A stretch of 40,866 nt of DNA from an uncultured Roseburia sp. (lineage in GTDB: Bacteria > Bacillota > Clostridia > Lachnospirales > Lachnospiraceae): the NCBI GenBank assembly GCA_947567625.1, contig CANONN010000030.1, positions 1 through 40,866 on the forward strand. The letters are read 5' to 3'. The notes beneath the pieces were generated by a model. It did no database searches. It worked only from the letters and a program-made list of their open reading frames with translations, and was not told the DNA's origin. The stretch's first letter is position 1. The number at the start of each line of letters is the position of its first letter. This document shows positions 1 to 7,368 of this stretch, piece after piece. Both the position numbers and the translations under genes were made by a program.

Positions 1-3
1 GAC

Positions 4-30
4 AAATTTGTGCCGAAGCGTCACAAATTT
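4..30. repeat. Perfect 9-bp inverted repeat upstream of the MFS gene
   Basis: AAATTTGTG (4-12) and CACAAATTT (22-30) are exact reverse complements separated by 9 nt. No T-tract follows, so it is not a typical terminator. It lies about 70 nt before the MFS start and could be an operator or the tail of an upstream element cut by the window edge. Confidence 0.5.
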
Positions 31-101
31 AAATCGCATTGCCGAATCTGACATTAGGCTTGCGTTCCTGCGCGATAAATCGCTTTGGAATGGAGAATAC
101 T

Positions 102-1232
102 ATGGAAAAAAAGTTGTGTAGGACCGGGTATCTGACATTTTTTCTCAGCGGCTTATGCGCGATATCGAGCGGTGTGATTGTCAGCGTGCTGCAGGACAAG
201 TATGGGTTTTCTTACGGCGTTACGGGCACGATGCTTTCCTTTATGAGTATCGGAAATATGGCGGCGTCGTTCGCTTCGGGGATTCTGCCCGCAAAGATCG
301 GCACAAAAAACACGGTCGCCCTGCTCTGTAGCGGGTATTTAATCGGCTATCTTCTGATGGCGCTGACCGGAATCGTGGGCGTACTGACAGGGGCGTTTCT
401 TCTGGTCGGCATCGCGAAAGGGTGCGCCTTAAACAATTGTACCGTGCTGGTGGGGAACAACAGCAGTGACCGGACAAAGGGCATGAGCCTGATGCATGCC
501 TTTTATGCCAGCGGGGCGCTTCTGTGCCCGTTTTTGATCGCCTTGCTGCGCAAAGGCGGGGATAAAGCGCCGATGATCGGCGTGGCAGGCATCGGGCTTG
601 TGATGTGGCTGATCTTTTGGACCGCCGGGCTTTCCGGGAAAAAGAGTGAGACGGCCCAAAAACAAAAGCAACCGCTCACGTTCCTAAAGAGCAGAAGGTT
701 CTGGATATTGACCGGGCTGGTATTTTGCCAGAACGCGGCCGAAACCAGCGTCACCGGCTGGCTCGTGACCTACTACAAAAACCAGGGCATACTGAGCGGA
801 AGTTTCAGCAATTATACGGTCACAATCATGTGGGGGGCCACGCTGATTGCCAGGCTTTTGATTGCGTTTGTATTTCCGGTCAAAAATACATATCGTGCGC
901 TCGCTCTGATGGGCATCGGCTGTACCCTGCTCTACGGCGTTATGATTTTTACCGTGCATCCGCTGGGGGCGGTTCTGCTGCTGTTTGCGTTTGCTTTCTC
1001 TATGGCGGGGGTCAATCCGGTCGCGGTGGCCGGCGTGGGAAAAGAGATGAGCACGGCGAGCATGGGGGTGATGCTTCCGGTCGCCGGGATTGGGGCGATT
1101 TTGATGCCCTGGATAATCGGCATCGTCGCGGACGGCATCGGCCTTAAGATGGGCATGTTCTGCAACTTGATTCCCTGTATCGGGATATTTGTGCTCAGCG
1201 GCGTGATGCTGTTTGAAAAGAGAAAAAAGTAA
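102..1232 (+). CDS. MFS transporter
   Basis: Major facilitator superfamily permease of about 376 residues, with roughly twelve hydrophobic segments and a polar, Lys-rich central loop around residues 185-200 (GKKSETAQKQKQ), the usual break between the two six-helix halves. The N-terminal half is Gly/Ala-rich like fucose/sugar-type MFS carriers, but no feature fixes the substrate. The start at 102 is preferred because GGAG (92-95) lies 6 nt upstream; in-frame starts at 39 and 90 lack such a site. It is a single gene followed by about 150 nt of spacer with its own downstream promoter. Family is secure; substrate is unknown. Confidence 0.85.
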   Translation: MEKKLCRTGYLTFFLSGLCAISSGVIVSVLQDKYGFSYGVTGTMLSFMSIGNMAASFASGILPAKIGTKNTVALLCSGYLIGYLLMALTGIVGVLTGAFLLVGIAKGCALNNCTVLVGNNSSDRTKGMSLMHAFYASGALLCPFLIALLRKGGDKAPMIGVAGIGLVMWLIFWTAGLSGKKSETAQKQKQPLTFLKSRRFWILTGLVFCQNAAETSVTGWLVTYYKNQGILSGSFSNYTVTIMWGATLIARLLIAFVFPVKNTYRALALMGIGCTLLYGVMIFTVHPLGAVLLLFAFAFSMAGVNPVAVAGVGKEMSTASMGVMLPVAGIGAILMPWIIGIVADGIGLKMGMFCNLIPCIGIFVLSGVMLFEKRKK

Positions 1233-1310
1233 CATAGAATCCCATGGTCTGACGCAGTGGATGATTTTTATGACGTTTTTGCCAGAAAATTGACGTTCCT
1301 GCCCAATCGC

Positions 1311-1338
1311 TTGTTTTCTGCAGGCAATATGCTATGAT
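1311..1338 (+). promoter_or_regulatory. Putative sigma-A promoter of the large secreted protein
   Basis: TTGTTT (1311-1316), a 16-nt spacer and TATGAT (1333-1338) lie about 45 nt before the start codon at 1382. The -35 is imperfect. A TTGACG at 1290-1295 is too far from this -10 to pair with it. Confidence 0.4.
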
Positions 1339-1381
1339 TTTGTGAAAAATTATAGTAACAAATTGCAGAAATGAGGTTGAC

Positions 1382-4300
1382 ATGGGAAAGAATGACTATC
1401 GACAAACAAGAAAATCAAAGCGGGCAGCGGTGCGCCGCGCCTTGGGAATCCTGCTGGCGGCGGCGCTGATTTTGACGCTTCCGGCAAATAGCACACATGC
1501 GGCCGATATGCCGACGCCTTTTTTTGAGTCTGGAGATGCGTCGCCTGTCAGTGAGTTGTACGTCATGGGCAGCGAGGTTGTAAAAGGCGGAGTGACTTCC
1601 GGGACGGGATGGAGCTTTGCGGGCAACAGGCTTACTTTGAATCATCTCAACGTGGCGCCGGATGATTATAATGACGGCGTTAAAAACTTTCTCCAGCGAA
1701 CCGTAAACAGTCCCAATCAAAAACAATATTTTGAGCTTCATCTGATTGGCGATAACACGATCACGGCTGCGAATGACACGGACACCGTATTTCGCTTTAG
1801 CCGCAGGACCGTTGTAAAAATCACGGGGGAACCGGGGGCGAAGCTCCATATCAATGGCTTTTTTCAGGGTGAATACGAAATTTCCGGTGATGTGGAAGTC
1901 ATCGTAGACACGCGCAGCGCGGTATTTTTTGATTATGGCGTAGATTTGGATGACCATGCCAGGCTGACGATCAACAGCTACAATGACAAGCAGAATTTTT
2001 CCGTTTATATTGCGGACGGCGGCCAGGTATCCGTGAAAAACGGAAGCGAGCTGACCGTCAACACTTTTAATACGGACGTAGACAACGCGGCATATTACAG
2101 TGTGTATGGAAACGCGCCGTTTCTGGTGGAGGACGCCAGACTGGCGATTCATAACGCACATCCCAACGGTGTGGCGGTAAGGCTGTACGATCCTTTCGGA
2201 GGCACCGGTGTCAATCCCGGTCTGACAGCCTCGATTACTAATGCTTCGGTTACTCTGGACAGTCCAAGAGGCATGATGTGTCATTCGGCCGTGATCGCCG
2301 GGGCATCCCAAATAAATACGGGAGAGAATACCGCGCTGGCATTTATCGGAGAAAAAGGGGAGATCGCGATAAGCGACAGCAGCATAAACGGTGTGACGGC
2401 GTCCTATTATGACAGCGCTGACCATAAAAGAGCGTACAGAGTATACGGCAAGGCGTCTCTTCCCAGAGACCTGACGGTTGACGAAGAGGAAAGCATGACC
2501 ATTCTGTCCGGCGGCAGCCTCAGCGGAGCCGGTACGCTGTCCGGCGGCGGGACATTTACCACAGAAAATCTGACGGAGGATATGATTGCTGTCCCCGCCG
2601 ATCTGTACTATAACGGGGAGGACAGGACAGCGGAAATTGAGCAGAAATCCGCGGTTCGCAGCGGAGTGGAAATCTGCGGGAAAACTTTCGCGGTAAGCGG
2701 GTGGACGGTGGAGGTCAGCAAAATATCTGATTTCATCTATCACGCTGTTTATGCGGACGGCAATGACCCGGCGAATACGTTTACAAAAACGATAACGCTC
2801 CAAAAGTCCGGCGCCAATCTCGCGGGCAACATACAAACATATCAAGGCGATACGGAAACCAGTTCTTTCGCCATTGGCGATACCATCACCGTCAAGGCCA
2901 TGCCGGAGGCGACCGGGGCGGCTCCTGGCAGTTTGGCGGTGAGCAGGGGCAATTTTACCCCGCCCGCTGATGGAGAGATGGCGGTTTACTATGAAGGACA
3001 GCAGATTTCCGCTCCCTCCACCGAAACAGACGGTGTTTACACTATGACGGTAAATACCGGAGATCTGCCAGGGGAAGCGCTGAACCGGGAGATTCCTCTT
3101 ACGGTCCGTCTCGTCGGCGATGATCTTATGGCGGGCACAGAGGCCGCTGTGCAGGTGACAGTCACCGCCGATGCGAAAGTTGGCGAAGATGATTTTTACC
3201 CTACCCTCCAGCAAGCGTTTGATTCATTTTTTCAGGAGGGCGAAGTCACAGGAACGGTTACCCTACTGCGGGATATTGTCTTAAAGGAATCGGTTGATTT
3301 CAAGCATAGTTATGAAAATGTTCAATATATCACCATGGAATTAAACGGTAAGCGTATTACCGCTTCAGACACTCTATTGAATGTGTCCGCGGATACCTTT
3401 CTTACCATTTTGGACAGCAGCGCCGGTCAGACCGGAGGAATCTATGCCGATGGCTCGCCAGGTTATGCTGTTTATGTGAACCCAAGAGCCAGCGTTCAAC
3501 TCACTGGCGGCACTTTCTATGGAGAGGAATGTGGTGTTAGGGTGGAGGGTGCATTGTCTGTCTGCGGGGAGGCGGTGCTTTCCGGTGGGTACGCATTATG
3601 GAAACCAGAGTACAGCCAACAGGCGGATATCCGGCTTTCCGGCGGTGTATTTCGCACTACCAGGCGCGACGGTTCTCCGATTGCCGTCACGTGTTATGGA
3701 ACGGTATACACCCTGAGGGGCCTGCTGGATACCAGCAAAAACGAAGAAGGCATATATTATGCCTATTTTGATGAAAGCGGCGTACCCATTACCAAGGGGC
3801 TGGATGATGTCACATTTCCTTACGATATCAGCTGCGTTACGGTGGGCGAGTGTACCCACCCCGCATATGCGTACAGCCACACAAGCGGAACGGCTGTCCA
3901 TACGATGACCTGCCTTGCCTGCGGGAAAGTGGAGGGAGAGCAGACCTGCACCTTCGATGAAAACGGCAGCTGCCCCTGTGGGGCGGTGCTCTCGCTCAGG
4001 CTGCCCGACGATTTGAAACTTACTTACGATGGCGCCGCCCATACGCCGGACGTTACCGTCACGCTGGATGAAATCGAGCTGGATGCAGCAAGCTATGAGG
4101 TAAGTTATCACAATCATATCAATGCCGGCACGGATACGGCTTTCGTGGCAGTCAGCAGTACCAGGTTCAACGGCACGGTGAAAAAGAATTTCTCCATAGA
4201 GAGAGCGCCGTTAGTCATCCGGGCTTGCGACCAGACGATCACTTATGGCGAGGGCGTCGCCCAGGGGATTGCCCAGGTAACTTCTGCCGGGCTTGTAAGC

Positions 4301-6175
4301 GGCGACCGGCTGGATGGCATCGCGCTTACCGCCAGTACCAGGGATGTTCCCGGCGGCGTCCTCATCCCCTCTGACGCGGATATAAAAAGCAGCAGCGGTG
4401 GGAACGTGAGCGGGAATTATGAAATTACCTACGAGGCCGGCAATCTGGCCATACGCAGAGCAGAAGGAACGCTGACGGTTCCCCAAGCGTCGATCGGCAT
4501 GACCTTTGGCGATGTAGTGTTTTCCTTAAACTGCTCCACAAACGGGGACGGGGAGATCTCCTATGTGTCTTCCGACGAGAACGTGGCCCTTGTTTCGGCA
4601 GCAGGAACGGTGCAAATCAGGGGAGCGGGCACTGCCGTGATTTGGGCTTCCCTCGCCGAGGGCTTCAATTATACCGGCGGCGCACAGGAGCCGGTCACGG
4701 TCACTGTGGCGAAAGCAGACGCGCCGCCCGCCATAAAAGAAACGAGAAATTACCATTATGTCAGCGGTTCCGGCGGGGCTGTCACCATTGACGTGGCGGG
4801 AAAACTTCCGGAAAACCGCGGGAAAACAACCTATACGATGGATACGACAGATGAAAACAGCATCCTCTCCGGCGTATCCGTGGATGACAAGGGAACCCTC
4901 CGTTTTACCGTGCCGGGAAACCGGTTAAAAGGGGATAAGGCATCCATCGCCGTGACGGCGGAAATGGCGAATTATGAAGACGCCGTATATACATTGGAAA
5001 TCGTGCTGACTGCGAGTACGGACTGTGAACATGGACATACCGAGCGCAGAGGAGTGAGAACCGCAACCTGCCAGAACATGGGCTACAGCGGAGATATTTA
5101 CTGCTTAGACTGCGGAGAACTGCGGGAAAAGGGGCATGCAACAGAGAAAGCTGCCCACAGCGGAGGCACGGCGACCTGTGTCAGCGGTAAAATCTGTGTG
5201 GTGTGCGGGGCAGTGTATACCGAAAAGGACAGCGCCTGCCATATGCATACGCAGGTGCGCGGACGTCTGGAAGCGACCGGCACGGCGGACGGCTACACGG
5301 GCGACACATACTGTACGGACTGCGGCAAAAAAATCAGTTCCGGTGTGGTGATTGTGGCCACCGGCGGCAGTACTGCGCCGGATACGGAAGGGGGAAACTC
5401 CGGCACGCAGGAGGGAGACAGTCAGGCAGCGGCAAACAGTCTTACAAAAGAACAGAAAAAACAGGTAGCGGCGTTGACGAAAAAACTGGGAGTTTCCAAG
5501 GAGACGGCGATCAAAATCCAGGCTGTGGGAGAGCAGTACGCAGTACCGGAGCAGACGCTTTGGATCAGTGAGCAAACGGTCACAGGACATAAATCGGAGG
5601 CCGATATCAAAGGCTCAACGTTTGCGCTTCTAAAGGCGCGGGTATCAAAAACCACAAACACTCAGATCACGCTCAAATGGAACAAAGTGAAGGGCGCGGA
5701 CGGTTATCTGATCTATGGGAACAAGTGTGGCAAAGCAAATAAATATAAATTGATCAAGACGGTTAAGAAGAACGGGACGACTACATTCACGCAGAAAAAA
5801 TTAAAGAAAGGAACCTTCTATAAGTATATTGTGCGTGCGTACAAAGAAGTAGACGGTCACAAGATTACGCTGGCCGCGTCGAAGACGATTCATTTTGTGA
5901 CAAGCGGCGGCAGTTACGGAAATGAGAAAGCGCTCAAAGTAAATAAGACGAAAGTGAGCCTGAAAAGAGGAGAAAGCTTTACGATTCAGGCAGCGGCGGT
6001 CAAAGGCTCTAAGAAGCTCGTCTCACACAGGAAGCTATGCTTCGAGTCAGATAATCCGGGCGTTGCCAGCGTGACGGCAAAAGGAAAAATCAAAACAGCG
6101 GCAAAGGGCACATGCAGGATTTACGTCTATGCGCAGAGCGGAGTGTTCAAAAAAATTACCGTGACAGTCCATTAG
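1382..6175 (+). CDS. Large secreted multi-domain surface protein (signal peptide, beta-helix-like region, YDG/MBG-like, Cys-pair repeats, FN3-like, Big2-like)
   Basis: A 1,597-residue exported protein. A basic N-terminus and hydrophobic core (LGILLAAALILTLPA) end near the AxA-type site THAAD around residue 41. Residues about 50-800 contain repeated short beta-strand units with Gly/Asn/Thr turns, resembling a carbohydrate-binding parallel beta-helix. A Cys/His segment (C824 onward, CLACGK and CPCGAV pairs) is followed by YDG/MBG-like modules (about 860-1110) and a second Cys-pair region (about 1213-1320: CLDCG, CVVCG, CTDCG). An FN3-like domain (about 1415-1510) and a C-terminal Big2-like domain (about 1514-1597, ending in a VTVTVH-type strand) complete it. 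No LPXTG or SLH anchor was seen, so the attachment mode is unclear. GAGG (1373-1376) supports the start. Likely an adhesin or surface scaffold; ligand unknown. Confidence 0.75.
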   Translation: MGKNDYRQTRKSKRAAVRRALGILLAAALILTLPANSTHAADMPTPFFESGDASPVSELYVMGSEVVKGGVTSGTGWSFAGNRLTLNHLNVAPDDYNDGVKNFLQRTVNSPNQKQYFELHLIGDNTITAANDTDTVFRFSRRTVVKITGEPGAKLHINGFFQGEYEISGDVEVIVDTRSAVFFDYGVDLDDHARLTINSYNDKQNFSVYIADGGQVSVKNGSELTVNTFNTDVDNAAYYSVYGNAPFLVEDARLAIHNAHPNGVAVRLYDPFGGTGVNPGLTASITNASVTLDSPRGMMCHSAVIAGASQINTGENTALAFIGEKGEIAISDSSINGVTASYYDSADHKRAYRVYGKASLPRDLTVDEEESMTILSGGSLSGAGTLSGGGTFTTENLTEDMIAVPADLYYNGEDRTAEIEQKSAVRSGVEICGKTFAVSGWTVEVSKISDFIYHAVYADGNDPANTFTKTITLQKSGANLAGNIQTYQGDTETSSFAIGDTITVKAMPEATGAAPGSLAVSRGNFTPPADGEMAVYYEGQQISAPSTETDGVYTMTVNTGDLPGEALNREIPLTVRLVGDDLMAGTEAAVQVTVTADAKVGEDDFYPTLQQAFDSFFQEGEVTGTVTLLRDIVLKESVDFKHSYENVQYITMELNGKRITASDTLLNVSADTFLTILDSSAGQTGGIYADGSPGYAVYVNPRASVQLTGGTFYGEECGVRVEGALSVCGEAVLSGGYALWKPEYSQQADIRLSGGVFRTTRRDGSPIAVTCYGTVYTLRGLLDTSKNEEGIYYAYFDESGVPITKGLDDVTFPYDISCVTVGECTHPAYAYSHTSGTAVHTMTCLACGKVEGEQTCTFDENGSCPCGAVLSLRLPDDLKLTYDGAAHTPDVTVTLDEIELDAASYEVSYHNHINAGTDTAFVAVSSTRFNGTVKKNFSIERAPLVIRACDQTITYGEGVAQGIAQVTSAGLVSGDRLDGIALTASTRDVPGGVLIPSDADIKSSSGGNVSGNYEITYEAGNLAIRRAEGTLTVPQASIGMTFGDVVFSLNCSTNGDGEISYVSSDENVALVSAAGTVQIRGAGTAVIWASLAEGFNYTGGAQEPVTVTVAKADAPPAIKETRNYHYVSGSGGAVTIDVAGKLPENRGKTTYTMDTTDENSILSGVSVDDKGTLRFTVPGNRLKGDKASIAVTAEMANYEDAVYTLEIVLTASTDCEHGHTERRGVRTATCQNMGYSGDIYCLDCGELREKGHATEKAAHSGGTATCVSGKICVVCGAVYTEKDSACHMHTQVRGRLEATGTADGYTGDTYCTDCGKKISSGVVIVATGGSTAPDTEGGNSGTQEGDSQAAANSLTKEQKKQVAALTKKLGVSKETAIKIQAVGEQYAVPEQTLWISEQTVTGHKSEADIKGSTFALLKARVSKTTNTQITLKWNKVKGADGYLIYGNKCGKANKYKLIKTVKKNGTTTFTQKKLKKGTFYKYIVRAYKEVDGHKITLAASKTIHFVTSGGSYGNEKALKVNKTKVSLKRGESFTIQAAAVKGSKKLVSHRKLCFESDNPGVASVTAKGKIKTAAKGTCRIYVYAQSGVFKKITVTVH

Positions 6176-6195
6176 CTGCCGGTGGAACGGTGTAC

Positions 6196-6237
6196 AAAAG
6201 AAAGGGCTGTCGGTTGATACCGACAGCCCTTTCTTTT
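6196..6237. terminator. Strong intrinsic terminator, probably bidirectional
   Basis: A perfect 18-bp stem (6196-6213 with 6220-6237) and 6-nt loop TTGATA. The stem carries A-rich and T-rich ends on opposite sides, so it can serve the secreted-protein gene on the plus strand and the convergent cold-shock gene on the minus strand. Confidence 0.9.
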
Positions 6238-6327
6238 CCAGTGTTTACAATATCTTATTCTAACAAATAAAAACCAGTTCTATTTAAAAAGAAAAAGGTA
6301 CATGTAACGATTGGCTTTGAACTGCGA

Positions 6328-6528
6328 TTACTGAATCACAGTTACGTTGGTCGCCTGCGGGCCTTTTGCACCCTCGGTGACATCAAATTCTACTCCGGCA
6401 CCCTCTTCTAAGGATTTGAAACCCTCCATGTTAAGTCCTGAGTAGTGTACGAAAACATCGTTTCCGGCTTCGTCGGAGATGAATCCGTAACCCTTTTGGT
6501 TGTTAAACCATTTCACTGTACCTTTCAT
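6328..6528 (-). CDS. Cold-shock protein (CspA family)
   Basis: A 66-residue single-domain cold-shock protein, the normal size for the family. It begins [17 protein letters not shown] and contains both nucleic-acid-binding motifs: RNP1 (KGYGFI) and RNP2 (VFVHYSGL). These form an OB-fold that binds single-stranded RNA/DNA as a chaperone or antiterminator. A longer in-frame start (6546) exists, but GGAGGT lies 8 nt before the 6528 start and makes the 66-aa form the clear choice. The gene is monocistronic, with its own promoter, a 14-bp palindrome in the leader, and a strong terminator downstream. Confidence 0.95.
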   Translation of the reverse strand: MKGTVKWFNNQKGYGFISDEAGNDVFVHYSGLNMEGFKSLEEGAGVEFDVTEGAKGPQATNVTVIQ

Positions 6529-6555
6529 CAAAAAGTACCTCCACAAATAATAATG

Positions 6556-6569
6556 GCTGTATATACAGC
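6556..6569. promoter_or_regulatory. 14-bp perfect palindrome in the csp leader
   Basis: GCTGTATATACAGC reads the same on both strands and lies at or just after the predicted csp transcription start, about 28 nt before the start codon. It could be an operator for a dimeric repressor or a short hairpin in the leader. Confidence 0.5.
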
Positions 6570-6576
6570 TAGGTTT

Positions 6577-6605
6577 ACAATAGCATATTGCGATCTAAAA
6601 GTAAA
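6577..6605 (-). promoter_or_regulatory. Putative csp promoter
   Basis: On the minus strand: TTTACT (6605-6600), 17-nt spacer, TATTGT (6582-6577). Each hexamer matches consensus at four of six positions. The predicted leader is about 40 nt. Confidence 0.45.
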
Positions 6606-6627
6606 GAACAATTTCCAAAATCTTAAT

Positions 6628-7134
6628 TTAAAGTTTTTCCTCAAATGCGATTCCGTTTTTTATCAGAAACCGCTTTACCAGCGAATCCCACTCCTGCTCT
6701 AGGCTCTTGTCCACGGAAAAAATGCGGTAGGAGATGCCGTTTGTCACCTGCAGGCCGCCGCCGGAAAACTTGAGGTTTACATACATGGCGGTGATATCGG
6801 ACGGCGAAAACGAGCTGTGCGTTTTCGTGAGCGTCCGTGCCAGGTTGTCCGGGGAGAGCAGAAAGATAAACTTAAATCCGGCGGGGGTGCGTTTTCCCTT
6901 GATGAGATCGAAACAGCGGGCGCGAAGCCTGCCGAAGGGCACAAAAGAAAGTCCCGTCAGCCCGTTTGCTTCCAGCTCGTCGCCGGAATAAAAATCGGGC
7001 GTGAGCGCGCCGTCTATCGTGACGGTGACATCGCTCTGGACCGTGGCCTCCTGCAATAAAAAATGGTCGAAGGTATGCTCCAGCAAAAGCTTGTTCATAA
7101 AGTCTTTTATTTCCAGGATATGTAAGGCAATCAT
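6628..7134 (-). CDS. DUF5721-like conserved protein
   Basis: A 168-residue protein starting MIALHILEIKDFMNKLLLEHTFD. It has no signal peptide or membrane segment and is probably cytoplasmic. From memory the N-terminal pattern (xIxDFMxKLLxxxTFDxFLLxEA) fits the Lachnospiraceae family DUF5721, whose function is not established; a search was not possible here. An Arg/Lys-rich middle (RLRARCFDLIKGKRTP) and a C-terminal amphipathic helix are visible. GGAGGA sits 4 nt before the ATG. Its promoter is divergent from that of the downstream transglutaminase-like gene. Confidence 0.65.
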   Translation of the reverse strand: MIALHILEIKDFMNKLLLEHTFDHFLLQEATVQSDVTVTIDGALTPDFYSGDELEANGLTGLSFVPFGRLRARCFDLIKGKRTPAGFKFIFLLSPDNLARTLTKTHSSFSPSDITAMYVNLKFSGGGLQVTNGISYRIFSVDKSLEQEWDSLVKRFLIKNGIAFEEKL

Positions 7135-7202
7135 ATATTCCTCCGAATGTTTTTTGACGGATGCATCATGACGACAGTGTATACGAATTTTCAGACGGTT
7201 TT

Positions 7203-7231
7203 ATTGTAGCATGAACGCTTTTTTTTGGCAA
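7203..7231 (-). promoter_or_regulatory. Putative promoter of the DUF5721-like gene
   Basis: On the minus strand: TTGCCA (7231-7226), 17-nt spacer, TACAAT (7208-7203). It is back-to-back with the plus-strand promoter at 7243-7271; the two -35 boxes are only 11 nt apart. Confidence 0.6.
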
Positions 7232-7242
7232 CAGAACAATGG

Positions 7243-7271
7243 TTGACCTTATCGTTGTTTGTGGTTATAAT
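7243..7271 (+). promoter_or_regulatory. Near-consensus sigma-A promoter for the transglutaminase/LRR gene
   Basis: TTGACC (7243-7248), exactly 17 nt, then TATAAT (7266-7271). One of the best promoter matches in the window. It predicts a leader of about 90 nt before the GTG start at 7369. Confidence 0.75.
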
Positions 7272-7368
7272 TATTTGAATAACATAAGCTGCGGCTTCAA
7301 AGAGATCAGCCGAAGGGCCGCAGTGAGAGAGGCAGAGGGTGAGCAGATGATCCGGAAAGAGGTGTGTA

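Noticed and set aside
1415-3214. 599-codon open frame on the minus strand
   Set aside because: Lies wholly antisense to the secreted mosaic protein, has no ribosome site or recognisable domain, and reads as composition-driven low-complexity protein.
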